A stretch of DNA of 64,000 nt from UBA9659 sp965208605 (GCA_965208605.1 OZ242345.1:1178001-1242000); one strand, 5' to 3'; positions 25,061 through 34,320 are shown, numbered from the stretch's first letter. Notes: generated by a model from the letters alone, not told the origin. Numbers and translations are program-made.

Positions 25061-25068
25061 TTAGGCAT
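23938..25068 (-). CDS. Tandemly duplicated protein with helix-hairpin-helix motifs
   Basis: A 376-residue protein made of two nearly identical halves. Each half holds DYEFSYNEPETTKLKKIM, IRRIVLWKYDRTVDFGDKED, a helix-hairpin-helix-like ESKGIGYPVASAILKMIRP followed by PIIDRRAYRALTGDDF, and a tail LSEMDEQLY. The HhH plus a following Asp resembles the HhH-GPD DNA glycosylase core (there, HhH then a catalytic Asp in V-D-T-H), but no iron-sulfur cysteines are present. ATG at 25068 with AGGAGA 8 bp upstream. Known single-unit relatives were not recognised; function unknown, DNA binding likely. Confidence 0.65.
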   Translation of the reverse strand: MPKKTKKVYRKYNPETDVLDYEFSYNEPETTKLKKIMKNNSAIDMSDIRRIVLWKYDRTVDFGDKEDAVIEKLNKLKTKYPLNIDDDCVKDVLADLVESKGIGYPVASAILKMIRPDVFPIIDRRAYRALTGDDFDAASCDYNQYMEYTGQLGEHANHLNRHLSEMDEQLYKFDKEHKYPLSKRSKNGHGKYDPEGDALNYEFSYNEPETTKLKKIMKNNSAIDMDDIRRIVLWKYDRTVDFGDKEDAIIKKLRRLAKKPPLAIQDPLIEELQDPLIKETFADLVESKGIGYPVASAILKMIRPDVFPIIDRRAYRALTGDDFKAASCDYNQYMKYTECLVELVEQIRERADHPNLNLSEMDEQLYMFDKEHNGPL

Positions 25069-25186
25069 GGCATTGTCTCCTGTCATCAAGATTACACACT
25101 GAGAGGAATGGTTATACTCTTCAACATATTTTCTTACAAGGTTTCTAACAGCACCGATGTCCAGAGACCACCGCCATGCCACTGTT

Positions 25187-25520
25187 GATGTTTAACGTGA
25201 TGTCAAGAAAGATGGCTTTGTTCCTCTGGATTCCCGAGCAAGCTCGAGAATGACGGCGCGGGCGCCGTAGGCCGCCAGAAGGAGCGGGGACGCTTCCGCG
25301 CCGTTCACCCTCCCCGCGCCAACCCCTGATAATGTTTAACGTGATGTCAAGAAAGGTGGCTTTGTTCTCTGGATTCCCGAGCAAGCTCGAGAATGACGGC
25401 GCGGGGCACCGTAGGCCGCCAGAAGGAGCAGGGACGCTTCCGCGCCGTTCACCCTCCCCGTGCCAACCCCTGTTGATGTGTAAATGCCCAAGGTGGTTGC
25501 CTTTGTTCCTCTGGTTTCCC
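25187..25520. repeat. Tandem 144-bp REP composite, two copies plus a partial third
   Basis: A unit starting GTTTAACGTGATGTCAAGAA at 25190 repeats at 25334 (offset 144). Each copy holds a CGAGCAAGCTCGAG palindrome, GCCGTAGGCCGCCAGAAGGAG and CCGCGCCGTTCACCCTCCCC. A partial third copy follows near 25470. No gene. Confidence 0.88.
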
Positions 25521-25599
25521 GCCGTCGCGGGAATAACGAAGAGAGGCCTTGCCTGCTAGACTTGGTATGAATATTTGGTTTAGTGTATTCACCCTGCCG

Positions 25600-25648
25600 G
25601 TGCATTGGCTTTCTTGTAAAATGACGTGCATTGGCTTTCTTGTAAAAT
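25600..25648. repeat. 23-bp direct repeat upstream of the phosphatase gene
   Basis: GTGCATTGGCTTTCTTGTAA (first 20 of 23 bp) occurs at 25600-25622 and 25626-25648. Each copy contains TTGGCT and TAAAAT words; the second ends 17 bp before the ATG at 25666. Duplicated promoter parts are possible but unproven. Confidence 0.8.
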
Positions 25649-25665
25649 TAATTGCGGAACTAATT

Positions 25666-27420
25666 ATGAATAATTTATTCAACAAGCTCATGTTTCCTTC
25701 TCGTTTTATTCTGCTGCTTTCCATGCTGCTTCTTGTCATGCCTGGCGTCATGCTCAGCAGTGCCAACCTGCATGCGCGGGAGCCGAGTCTGGTGGTGCTA
25801 GTAGCAGTGGATCAGTTGCTCCCCGACCGGCTGACAGCAGACCTGCCCGGTGGGCTGGGGCGGCTGATGAGAGAAGGCTACATCTATACCAACACGACTC
25901 TTGACCACGGTATTACGAGCACCTGCCCCGGGCATGTGGCCATGGCGACTGGCGTCAATCCCAGTACGGCGGGCATATCTGGCAACAGTTACATTGACCC
26001 TACCGACTGGCGGGAAAGATACTGCGTTGACAATGACAAAGCTGCTCAGGCGGTGCTTGGTGGTAGTGGCAACCGCTCCCCAGAGGCGATGCGGGCGAGC
26101 ACCCTGGGCGACTGGTTGAAGCAGGCTTCACCCAGGTCCAGAGTATTTTCCGTAGCCGCTAAGGACCGGGCTGCAATTACACTGGGTGGGCATCAAGCCG
26201 ATGGCGCCTACTGGTTTGATCGCTCGCAAAACAGATTTACCTCTTCCCGATATTATGTTGATACCCTGCCCGCATACGTGCAGTCGTTTAATGGTACGGA
26301 CTTTTTTGTAGATGGCTTTGGCGGGGGCATCCCTGAGACCTGGGCGCATGCCCCGGGCACTACGAGACCTGATGACTTTCCGGGCGAGTCACAAAGCAGA
26401 AGTCGTGTTTCTGGACATCCGCTCAATACTGGCGAGCTTGCTGAGCGGGCCGGCAATATCTATTTTTCTCCCTGGATTGACTCGGCAACCCTGACTCTGG
26501 CGAAGCGAATCCTGGTGGAGGAGAAGCTGGGTAAGGGCGAAACCACGGATATGCTGGCAGTGTCCTTCTCGGCAACTGACACTGTAGGACATTTATATGG
26601 TCCCTACAGTGCCGAATCCGAAGACACCCTGGCAAGGCTGGATGCAGGCCTGGGTGACCTGCTGGAATTTCTGGATGCCGAACTAGGAAGCGAGGCATAT
26701 CTGCTTGCATTGTCATCGGATCATGGGGTCTTGCCGCTACCGGAATGGTTGCAGATGAATAACCAGCAGACATGCCCGGTTACCCCGGGGCGCCTGGACA
26801 TGGCGACCTTTGGCTTCTGGACTTACTGGCATATCTACTGGAAGCATACCCTGCCATGGGGGAAGCCCTCTCGGCTGGTGGATTTTTCCCCCGGGCAGGC
26901 CACCGTCAATAGGCAGTATGCACAGGAACTGGGTATTACAGTGGATGCAGTGGTTGCCTCTATGGAGGCTTACTTTGAAGCCCAGCCTGGCATTGCCGAG
27001 GCCTGGACCCAGGCGGAAATTCTGAATGGCAAGAGTGCCATGGCACGGCTATATCGCCACTCTTTGGTGCCTGGGAAGTCGGGCGATCTTTTGATTGAGA
27101 TAGAAGAAGGCTGCCTGCTGTGGTTTGAGGAAGGCACCACTCACGGCTCCCCTCATCGGTACGATCGCCAAGTGCCTCTGGTATTTTTTGGCAAGGGCAT
27201 TGCCCCAGGGCAAAGCGATGCACCCGTCCATACCATTGATCTAGCACCGACTCTGGCGCAACTTTTGCAGTTGAAAGTACCCACAAATCTGGAAGGGAAG
27301 GCTCTGGCCTTCTCTTCTGAAGAGTCTTATAAAGAGTCTTCTGAAAGGTCTTATAAAGAGTCTTCTAAAGAGACTTCAGAAAAGGCTTTTGGTGACACTA
27401 CCGATGATGGTGCCTTATGA
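25666..27420 (+). CDS. PafA-like alkaline phosphatase / phosphodiesterase, exported
   Basis: A 584-residue enzyme of the alkaline phosphatase superfamily. A signal peptide is clear (FILLLSMLLLVMPGVML, cut near HAREP). Metal and nucleophile motifs: VAVDQLL (Asp), ITSTCPGHVAMATG (nucleophilic Thr/Ser), TDTVGHLYGP (Asp, His), LSSDHGV (Asp-His) and GTTHGSPHRYDRQVP (His), as in phosphate-insensitive PafA. It should release phosphate from organic esters in the periplasm. The frame is open upstream to 25549, but the signal peptide supports the ATG at 25666. The last 30 residues are a Ser/Glu/Lys/Tyr repeat (about 27305-27390). Confidence 0.78.
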   Translation: MNNLFNKLMFPSRFILLLSMLLLVMPGVMLSSANLHAREPSLVVLVAVDQLLPDRLTADLPGGLGRLMREGYIYTNTTLDHGITSTCPGHVAMATGVNPSTAGISGNSYIDPTDWRERYCVDNDKAAQAVLGGSGNRSPEAMRASTLGDWLKQASPRSRVFSVAAKDRAAITLGGHQADGAYWFDRSQNRFTSSRYYVDTLPAYVQSFNGTDFFVDGFGGGIPETWAHAPGTTRPDDFPGESQSRSRVSGHPLNTGELAERAGNIYFSPWIDSATLTLAKRILVEEKLGKGETTDMLAVSFSATDTVGHLYGPYSAESEDTLARLDAGLGDLLEFLDAELGSEAYLLALSSDHGVLPLPEWLQMNNQQTCPVTPGRLDMATFGFWTYWHIYWKHTLPWGKPSRLVDFSPGQATVNRQYAQELGITVDAVVASMEAYFEAQPGIAEAWTQAEILNGKSAMARLYRHSLVPGKSGDLLIEIEEGCLLWFEEGTTHGSPHRYDRQVPLVFFGKGIAPGQSDAPVHTIDLAPTLAQLLQLKVPTNLEGKALAFSSEESYKESSERSYKESSKETSEKAFGDTTDDGAL

Positions 27421-27424
27421 ATAT

Positions 27425-27660
27425 CGGGGTCGGCGAACCCCGTCATTCTCGAGCTTGCTCGGGAATCCAGTAAAAAAGAGTATTGTTTTCCGATTTATTC
27501 CGTCACCCTCCCTGATATGCTCAGGCTCCCCCGTTGATGTGTACATGCCCCAGGTGCTTGCCTTTGTTCCTCTGGATTCCCGTCACCCCAGTCATTGCAG
27601 CCATTGGCTGTGATGACTGGGGTGACGAGAATGACGGCGGGGCGAGAATGACAGGGTGAG
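27425..27660. repeat. REP block between the phosphatase and priA
   Basis: Contains CATTCTCGAGCTTGCTCGGG (27444-27463) with the AAAAAAGAGTATTGTTTTCC tail, and a long palindrome with CACCCCAGTCAT/ATGACTGGGGTG arms (about 27587-27630). The same CTCGAG-to-GTATTG module recurs, mostly inverted, near 33950, 34245 and 42560. Confidence 0.82.
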
Positions 27661-27704
27661 ACGGAACACCTGCGGTCATTAGCGGGAGACTAGTGGCATA
27701 CTAG

Positions 27705-27772
27705 AGGCTAAAACCTAGCTTCTAAAACCCAGCTTCTAAAACTAGTTTCTAAAACTAGCTTCTAAAACTAAT
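27705..27772. repeat. Tandem CTAGCTTCTAAAAC repeats before priA
   Basis: Five imperfect 14-16 bp units (variants of CTAGCTTCTAAAAC) lie 26-93 bp before the priA start and fill its leader. A weaker CTTCTAAA pair occurs before hslU (about 31985-32008). Confidence 0.88.
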
Positions 27773-27797
27773 AGCTATAGCCCCAACACGGACGGCA

Positions 27798-29987
27798 ATG
27801 CCCAACTATCTCTCCGTCGCTATCCCAACACCACTGCGTAAAAGCTTCCAATATCGGTGCCCGGATAACACCACTGTCACCCTCGGTAGCCGGGTAGAGG
27901 TGCCCTTTGGCAATCGGGTGGTGACCGGGATAGTGGTGAGCATTGATGCGGCACCGGTAATTGCTCTTGCTCGGATCAAACCGATCACCAAAGTCCTTGA
28001 TGAGCTGCCGGTCCTTCCTCCCAGCATATTTGAACTCTGTATGCAGACCGCGCGTTATTACAAACACCCCATAGGGGAAGTATTTTCAACGGCACTACCC
28101 AAACTGATCCGGCGCGGTAAGACGCCAGCCAGGTCCGATTTGCGTCTCTGTCTTACGCATTTGGGGACCGGGCTAGACTTGGAAACGCTATCCCGAGCAC
28201 CCGCCAGGCAGGCACTGCTCAGGCTACTCCGAGCTAAGCCCGCCTGCTCCAAGCAACAACTCAAAGCAGCAAGCATTAGGCCCCATACCATTAACGCGAG
28301 CATTGATAAGGGCTGGGCAGCATGGCGTGCCGCCGCGCCGGTGCGGGGTTATGCCTTCTCGTCCGCCAATGATGAAGGCATGCTCCCCTCAGCCGAGCAA
28401 CAAGCAGCAGTGCAGCAAATCCTCAGCAAAACCGGTTGCTATTTACTCCATGGAATTACCGGTAGCGGCAAGACGGAAGTCTATATGCGGGTGATTGAGC
28501 AACATCTGCATCAGGGTCGTCAGGCACTTGTCCTGGTGCCGGAAATTGGCCTCACGCCGCAAACTGTGCGCCGCTTCTCAAACCGATTTGATGCGCCCAT
28601 TGTGGTGCTACATTCCCGCTTGACTGATAGGGAAAGAGCCCTTGCCTGGCTTGATGCCCGAGAGGGTCGTGCGGCCATTGTGCTCGGTACTCGGTCAGCC
28701 ATCTTCACCCCGCTTAAAAAGCCCGGCATCATCGTCGTTGATGAAGAACATGATATGTCCTTCAAGCAGTGGGAAGGTTTTCGCTATTCAGCACGGGATC
28801 TGGCTGTACTGAGAGGCAAGATAGAAGATATTCCGGTCATTCTCGGTTCCGCTACCCCCTCCCTGGAAAGTCTGCACAATGCAAAAACAAACCGCTACAC
28901 CCTGGCACATCTATCAGCGCGAGCCGCCGGTGCCGCCGTGGAAAGTTATCACCTGATTGACACCAATCAAACTGCATTGCAGGAAGGCTTCAGCAAGCCA
29001 TTGCTAAAGATGATGCAGGAGCGACTCACCGCGGGGGAGCAGGTGCTGGTGTTCATCAATCGGCGTGGTTTTGCGCCCGTGCTTTTTTGTAATCAATGCC
29101 AGTGGATTGCTCAGTGTCGCCATTGTGATTCACGGCTGACCTACCATCTCAGCCAGCATATTCTGGTCTGCCACCACTGTGGACATCAAGAACGGAAGCT
29201 GAGGCACTGCCAGGCCTGTCAAGCCACCGACCTGGTGCCCCTCGGGCTGGGTACGCAACGCATAGAACAAACCCTAGGGCAACTCTTCCCCAAAACCCCG
29301 GTCATCAGAGTTGACCGGGATTCCACCAGGCGCAAGGGTGCTATGGCCGGTTTTATTGACCAGGTCACCAGTGGTGCGGCGGCGATTCTTGTCGGTACCC
29401 AACTGCTGGCGAAGGGGCATCACTTTCCGGGCATTACGCTGGTGGCAATCCTGGACATTGATGCGGCCTTTTTCAGTTCTGATTTCAAATCGCTGGAACA
29501 TATCGGGCAACTCATTTTGCAAGTAGGCGGCCGAGCCGGGCGGGCGCAAAAACCCGGCAAGGTGGTCATACAAACTCAATTTGCCAAGCATCCGCTCCTG
29601 CAAACACTCATCAATAAGGGCTACACGGAATTTGCCCATAACATATTGGCGGAACGGGAAAAGATGGGCTTGCCGCCCTACTGCTACCACACTCTCATTC
29701 GGGCGGAAAGTCAGGACCCTCGGCTGGCTAAATCGTTTCTGGAAGGGGTCGCGGAAGCTTCGGCAAAGTCATCGGTGCCGATTGTTCCTGGGGTGAGTGT
29801 GCTGGGACCGGTGCCCGCATTGATGGAAAAGAAAGCGAACAAATTTCGTCAGCTTTTACTACTCGCTTCCCCGAGCCGGCAGAAGCTCCACCAGGAATTA
29901 GCCCGGAAAATTGAACAAGCAGAATCCCTACCGCTTGCCAAAAAAGTACACTGGTCGGTGGATGTTGATCCTCTTGATCTGTTTTAA
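27798..29987 (+). CDS. priA: Primosomal protein N' (replication restart helicase)
   Basis: PriA, the 3'-to-5' helicase that reloads the replisome at collapsed forks. The 729 residues match E. coli (732). N-terminal DNA-binding domain (1-110); Walker A GITGSGKT (219-226), Walker B VDEEHD, SATPSLES; eight zinc-binding cysteines in CNQCQ, CRHCD, CHHCG and CQAC around residues 433-475; helicase C-terminal motifs LVGTQLLAKGHHFP and QVGGRAGRA. In related genomes argS follows; here a 786-bp repeat block intervenes before the SPOR gene. Confidence 0.96.
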   Translation: MPNYLSVAIPTPLRKSFQYRCPDNTTVTLGSRVEVPFGNRVVTGIVVSIDAAPVIALARIKPITKVLDELPVLPPSIFELCMQTARYYKHPIGEVFSTALPKLIRRGKTPARSDLRLCLTHLGTGLDLETLSRAPARQALLRLLRAKPACSKQQLKAASIRPHTINASIDKGWAAWRAAAPVRGYAFSSANDEGMLPSAEQQAAVQQILSKTGCYLLHGITGSGKTEVYMRVIEQHLHQGRQALVLVPEIGLTPQTVRRFSNRFDAPIVVLHSRLTDRERALAWLDAREGRAAIVLGTRSAIFTPLKKPGIIVVDEEHDMSFKQWEGFRYSARDLAVLRGKIEDIPVILGSATPSLESLHNAKTNRYTLAHLSARAAGAAVESYHLIDTNQTALQEGFSKPLLKMMQERLTAGEQVLVFINRRGFAPVLFCNQCQWIAQCRHCDSRLTYHLSQHILVCHHCGHQERKLRHCQACQATDLVPLGLGTQRIEQTLGQLFPKTPVIRVDRDSTRRKGAMAGFIDQVTSGAAAILVGTQLLAKGHHFPGITLVAILDIDAAFFSSDFKSLEHIGQLILQVGGRAGRAQKPGKVVIQTQFAKHPLLQTLINKGYTEFAHNILAEREKMGLPPYCYHTLIRAESQDPRLAKSFLEGVAEASAKSSVPIVPGVSVLGPVPALMEKKANKFRQLLLLASPSRQKLHQELARKIEQAESLPLAKKVHWSVDVDPLDLF

Positions 29988-29997
29988 CTCATGGTGC

Positions 29998-30730
29998 TTA
30001 CCGGTCATTCTCGCCTTCGCCGTGATTGCCTTTGTTCCTCTGGATTCCCCTCACCCATGTCATCACAGCCGATGGCTGTAATGACTTGGGTGACGAGAAT
30101 GACGGCGTGTTGGGGCGTCCCCGTTCCTTCCGGAGGAACAAAGTCCACACCCCGTTATTACTGGTGCTGATGATGAAGGCAATACTGCTCGTCCTCTGGT
30201 TCCCCGCCACCAGTCGCCCCCGCCTGTGGTGGGGGCGACTGGCGGCGAGGATGACGGGGGTGGGGGTCACAGCCGATGGCTGTGATAACTGGGGTGCCGA
30301 GAATGACGGGGTCTGGGGGAAATCCAGTCATCGAATAAGTAAACATACAAGAATGATGGCGGCGCGGGGCGGGGACCCAGAGCGGCGGCTTACGGCGCCC
30401 TGCGCCGTCATTCTCGAGCTTGCTCGGGAATCCAGAGGACGAGCGGTACAGTCTGTCGCATGTCTTGGTCAAGAACGGAGACAAGGCAACAAGTCCAGTA
30501 GCAAATTATCCAGTCACTGAACCTATACACCGACCGACCCCCCGTTGAGGTGTAGTGGGAATATCACAGGTGGTTGCCTTTGTTCCTCTGGATTCCCCTC
30601 ACCCATGTCATCACAGCCGATGGCTGGGATGACTGGGGTGACGAGAATGACGGCGTGTTGGGGCGTCCCCGCGCCATCACCCTCCCCAGGACCCGGGGCG
30701 AGGGCGGCGACAAGAATGACGGAGCGGAGC
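29998..30730. repeat. REP-dense spacer where argS would be expected
   Basis: At least four palindromes. Two have imperfect arms CACCCATGTCAT against ATGACTTGGGTG or ATGACTGGGGTG (about 30050 and 30604); one is a GC-rich type (CAGTCGCCCCCGCC facing GGTGGGGGCGACTG, about 30203-30240); one contains CTCGAGCTTGCTCGG (about 30412). GACGAGCGGTACAGTCTGTC and AAGAACGGAGACAAGGCAAC recur near 42270-42320. No coding frame is convincing. Confidence 0.82.
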
Positions 30731-30773
30731 GGCTTTGATACAATTTCCAGGACGCAAACCATTAACAGATTCT

Positions 30774-31340
30774 ATGGCACACGATTTTGCCAAGCACAAC
30801 AAGACCCCTCCCCCGTCATCCGGTAATGGTGTGAGGTGGTTAGGGTTTTGGACCGGAATGGCGACCGGTGCCTTCGGCATGTTCCTTGTGATGCTCTGGT
30901 TCTTTGCCCCCTCGCCTGCCCAGGCACCCGCTAGTCTGGACACCAGCACCGCCTCGCCGGAGGAAAGCCAAGACCAGGACACCACCCAATGGGGCTTTTA
31001 TGACATGCTGCTCGGCGCGGTGGTGCCGATAGTAGGGGGCTACAAGCAGGCCGGCGACCTGGACACCAATAAAAATATTATTGACGTTGAGCATCCCTGG
31101 GTACTCCAGGTCGGTTCCTTCAAGGATCCAAAAGATGCCGACACCCTAAGGGCGAAATTGATACTCCTCGGTATGGAAGTAAAGACTCAACGCATCAAGG
31201 TAAACGACAAGCAATGGAACCGGGTGATCGTTGGTCCTTTTGATTCAGCGCAGTCCATCAATCAAACAAGGCGCACACTTGCCAATGCGCAAATCAAGTC
31301 CATCTTGAAGCCAGAAGACAGCAGCCAAAAAGGCGATTAA
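30774..31340 (+). CDS. SPOR-domain cell division protein, FtsN-like
   Basis: A 188-residue bitopic inner-membrane protein: cytoplasmic N-terminus, one membrane helix (about residues 22-42, LGFWTGMATGAFGMFLVMLWF in family position), a Ser/Glu/Gln-rich periplasmic linker, and a C-terminal SPOR domain (WVLQVGSFKDPKDADTLRAK ... RVIVGPF) that binds denuded peptidoglycan at the septum. Lying between priA and hslVU, as ftsN-like genes do in E. coli and Pseudomonas, supports the role. The ATG at 30774 is chosen over an upstream start at 30735. Confidence 0.8.
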   Translation: MAHDFAKHNKTPPPSSGNGVRWLGFWTGMATGAFGMFLVMLWFFAPSPAQAPASLDTSTASPEESQDQDTTQWGFYDMLLGAVVPIVGGYKQAGDLDTNKNIIDVEHPWVLQVGSFKDPKDADTLRAKLILLGMEVKTQRIKVNDKQWNRVIVGPFDSAQSINQTRRTLANAQIKSILKPEDSSQKGD

Positions 31341-31429
31341 GAGCCCACAACCACCTTGAAAAGCACCCTGCATGCCCCCATTACCAGCCCAGCAATACAA
31401 CTGCGACCACCAGACCACTCGACCAGGAC

Positions 31430-31975
31430 ATGCCATTGGAACAGTTTAAAGGTACAACAATTTTATCCGTAAGAGACAGCAAGAGCCTGGTCATCGGTGG
31501 CGATGGCCAGGTGACTATGGGCGACACGGTAATGAAGATCAATGCCCGAAAGGTTCGGCGACTATACAAGGACCTGGTCATTGTCGGCTTCGCCGGCGGT
31601 ACTGCTGATGGCTTCACGTTAATGGAAAGATTTGAAGGGCAACTTGAACAACACCAGGGACATCTAGAAAGAGCGGCCGTTGAATTAGCGAAAGACTGGC
31701 GCACCGACCGCGCACTGCGGCGCCTGGAAGCACTCCTGGTAGTCGCCGACAAGGACAGATCCTTACTCATCACCGGCAATGGTGATGTGGTGGAACCCAG
31801 CGACGGTATCATCGCTATTGGTTCCGGCGGCCAGTATGCCAAGTCAGCCGCCCTGGCACTCATCCAAAACACTAAGCTCAGTGCCCGGAAGGTCGTTGAA
31901 CGGAGCCTGGAGATTGCCGGGCATATCTGCATTTACACCAACCATGAGCACACCATAGAGGAAATTATCTTCTAG
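31430..31975 (+). CDS. hslV: ATP-dependent protease peptidase subunit HslV
   Basis: Proteasome-like peptidase of the HslUV (ClpYQ) complex. After an eight-residue propeptide (MPLEQFKG) the mature enzyme should start at Thr9 (TTILSVRDSK), the nucleophile. GDGQVTMGDTVMK and VGFAGGTADGFTLMERFE are conserved. 181 residues (176 in E. coli). 97 bp upstream lies hslU's partner order: hslV first, hslU next, as usual. The hslU frame downstream is broken (see there). Confidence 0.95.
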   Translation: MPLEQFKGTTILSVRDSKSLVIGGDGQVTMGDTVMKINARKVRRLYKDLVIVGFAGGTADGFTLMERFEGQLEQHQGHLERAAVELAKDWRTDRALRRLEALLVVADKDRSLLITGNGDVVEPSDGIIAIGSGGQYAKSAALALIQNTKLSARKVVERSLEIAGHICIYTNHEHTIEEIIF

Positions 31976-32072
31976 ACTCCGTACCTTCTAAATCATTATC
32001 TTCTAAACCAAGAATGTGCAGACGACGCCCGTACCCGCCCATCCATCGATTCAACAAATACACAGGAACAGC

Positions 32073-33406
32073 ATGTCAAATATGACCCCTCGAGAAATAG
32101 TTCACGACCTGGACAAACATATTATTGGCCAGGACAACGCCAAGCGGGCAGTGGCTATTGCCCTTAGGAACAGATGGCGGCGGTTACAGCTTGACGAACA
32201 TCTGCGGGACGAAATATCGCCTAAGAATATTCTGATGATTGGACCCACCGGTGTGGGCAAAACAGAAATCGCCCGGCGGCTTGCGAAACTTGCTGAGGCC
32301 CCCTTCATCAAAGTGGAAGCCACCAAGTTTACTGAGGTCGGCTATGTGGGCAGAGATGTTGAATCCATTATCCGGGATCTGATTGATGTGGCCGTTAAGA
32401 TGCTCAGAGATCGGCAGTTACAGGCGGCCGAACCCAGAGCCCTTGATGCTGCCGAGGAACGTGTACTTGATGCCTTGCTACCCGCAGCACGCGATACGGA
32501 TACGGAGCAACATTCATCTACGCGGCAACTGTTCAGGAAGAAGCTGCGCGAAGGTGAACTGGACGATAAGGAAATTGAAATTGAGGTGGAGACGGCCAAC
32601 CTCGGGGTGGAAATCATGGCCCCACCCGGTATGGAAGAAATGACCAACCAGTTGCAGAATATGTTTTCTTCACTGTCATCTAGCAGCGCCAGCACCAAAA
32701 AACTCAAAGTGAAGGATGCACTAAAGCGACTCGCGGACGAAGAGGCTGCCAACCTCATCAATGAAGATGATCTCAGGTCCAGTGCTCTGGAAGCTGTTGA
32801 ACAAACCGGCATTGTGTTTATTGACGAGATGGACAAGATTGCAAAACAGGGCGCTCATAGTGGTGCGGATATTTCCAGAGAAGGCGTCCAGAGAGATCTC
32901 TTGCCGCTGATTGAGGGCAGTAATGTCTCCACTCGATACGGCACCATCAAGACCGACCATATTTTGTTCATCGCCTCGGGTGCCTTTCACCTGTCCCGAC
33001 CTTCGGATCTCATACCGGAGTTGCAAGGCCGGCTGCCCATCAGGGTGGAGCTAAACGCCCTTAGCACCAAGGATTTTGAGCGCATTCTGACCGAGCCGGA
33101 TGCCTCTCTGACTGAGCAGTATCAGGCGTTGATGGCAACCGAAGGCTGGATCTCAAATTTGAATCAGAGGCCTTGCAACGCATTGCGGAAATTGCCTGGC
33201 AGGTCAATGAACAGACTGAAAACATAGGCGCAAGGCGTTTGCATACCGTGCTGGAAAGGCTACTTGAAGACCTGTCATTCAACGCCACTGAACTGGCAAT
33301 TTCCGCGGGTGACAGCAACACCGCGGTGACCATTGACCAGAAGTATGTCAACGACCACCTTGAAGACCTCGCGGGCGATTCGGATCTGTCTCGCTACATC
33401 CTATAA
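32073..33406 (+). CDS. hslU: HslU ATPase subunit, reading frame broken by one base near 33145
   Basis: The AAA+ unfoldase of HslUV. Residues 1-360 are normal: Walker A GPTGVGKTEIARRL, the GYVGRD pore loop, Walker B IVFIDEMDKIA, and sensor region LIPELQGRLPIRVEL. After MATEG the frame slips: reading on gives ISNLNQRPC and a stop at 33227, whereas the correct continuation LDLKFESEALQRIAEIAWQV resumes in another frame and runs to LSRYIL at 33406. Restoring one G in GAAGGCTGG (33141-33149) repairs it. Either a fresh mutation or a base-call error. ATG at 32073 has AGGA upstream. Confidence 0.85.
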
Positions 33407-33440
33407 AAAGAGAAGTTGCACCAGGCGCATAGAGCTCAGT

Positions 33441-33475
33441 ATGACAAGCGGCATGACAAGCAGCATGACGAGCAA
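33441..33475. repeat. Triple 12-bp repeat with three in-frame start codons
   Basis: ATGACAAGCGGC, ATGACAAGCAGC and ATGACGAGCAAC follow each other at the start of the DUF971 gene. Unit number changes would alter only how many start codons are offered. Confidence 0.88.
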
Positions 33476-33842
33476 CACACCTAGGGTGATCAATATTCAT
33501 CGCAAATCCGCCAGCCTGGAACTAGGTTATCAGGACGGCACAACTTATCACCTCAGTGCTGAATATCTCCGGGTCTTCTCGCCTTCTGCAGAGGTTCAAG
33601 GGCACAGTGCTGGGCAATCAGTGCTCCAAGACGGCAAGGCAGCGGTGCAATTCCAGGATGTAGAACCCCAGGGTCACTACGCTATCAGGATTAGCTTTTC
33701 CGACGGGCATGACTCAGGCATCTACACCTGGGACTACCTCAGGCAACTGGCAGAAGACTATGAACAAAACTGGCAGACCTATCTGGAGCGATTAAAAGCC
33801 GCTGGCAAGCAGCGACAGTCTCAATTTATTGCTCTGGGTTAA
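33441..33842 (+). CDS. DUF971 / gamma-butyrobetaine hydroxylase-like N-terminal domain protein
   Basis: A 133-residue protein with the DUF971 fold (LELGYQDGTTYHLSAEYLRVFSPSAEV; later GHYAIRISFSDGHDSGIYTWDYLRQL, in family order). This gene commonly follows hslU in gammaproteobacteria; its role is not established, though the domain also forms the N-terminus of gamma-butyrobetaine dioxygenase. The N-terminus is a triple 12-bp repeat (ATGACAAGCGGC-like, 33441-33475) giving three in-frame ATGs (33441, 33453, 33465), so the start is ambiguous. Confidence 0.8.
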   Translation: MTSGMTSSMTSNTPRVINIHRKSASLELGYQDGTTYHLSAEYLRVFSPSAEVQGHSAGQSVLQDGKAAVQFQDVEPQGHYAIRISFSDGHDSGIYTWDYLRQLAEDYEQNWQTYLERLKAAGKQRQSQFIALG

Positions 33843-33849
33843 ATTGCCC

Positions 33850-34320
33850 TCTCGCCGTCATTCTCGCCCCCGCCGTCACTCTTGGGCTTGCCCCGGGGCG
33901 CGGGGAGGGTGACGGCGCGGAAGCGTCAAGCGGCGAGGATGACGGAATAAATCGAAAAACAATACTCTTTTTTACTGGATTCCCGAGCAAGCTCGAGAAT
34001 GACGGCGCGGGGCGCCGTAAGCCGCCAGATGGCGCGGGGACTCCGCGCCGTCATTCTCGCCACCCCAGTCATTACAGCCATCGGCTGGGATGACTGGGGT
34101 GACGGGAATCCAGAGGAACAAAGGCAACCACCTGTGGGGCATTTACAACAAGATGGTTCGTCGCTCCCCGTCACTCTTGGGCTTGGCACGGGGGCGTGTG
34201 GAGGGTGACGGCGCGGAAGCGTCAAGCGGCGAGGATGGCGGCATAAATCGGAAAACAATACTCTTTTTTACTGGATTCCCGAGCAAGCTCGAGAATGACG
34301 GCGCGGGGCTGACTGGCTGA
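33850..34320. repeat. REP block between the DUF971 gene and ubiE
   Basis: A module with GGGTGACGGCGCGGAAGCGT, GGCGAGGATGACGG and the GTATTG-CTCGAG palindrome occurs twice (about 33900-34020 and 34190-34305), separated by a long palindrome with CACCCCAGTCAT/ATGACTGGGGTG arms (about 34061-34101) and the CAAGATGGTTCGTC tail. No gene. Confidence 0.84.

Noticed and set aside
33141..33180. Programmed ribosomal frameshift in hslU
   Set aside because: No slippery heptamer or following stem is visible and hslU is not known to use one; mutation or base-call error is simpler.
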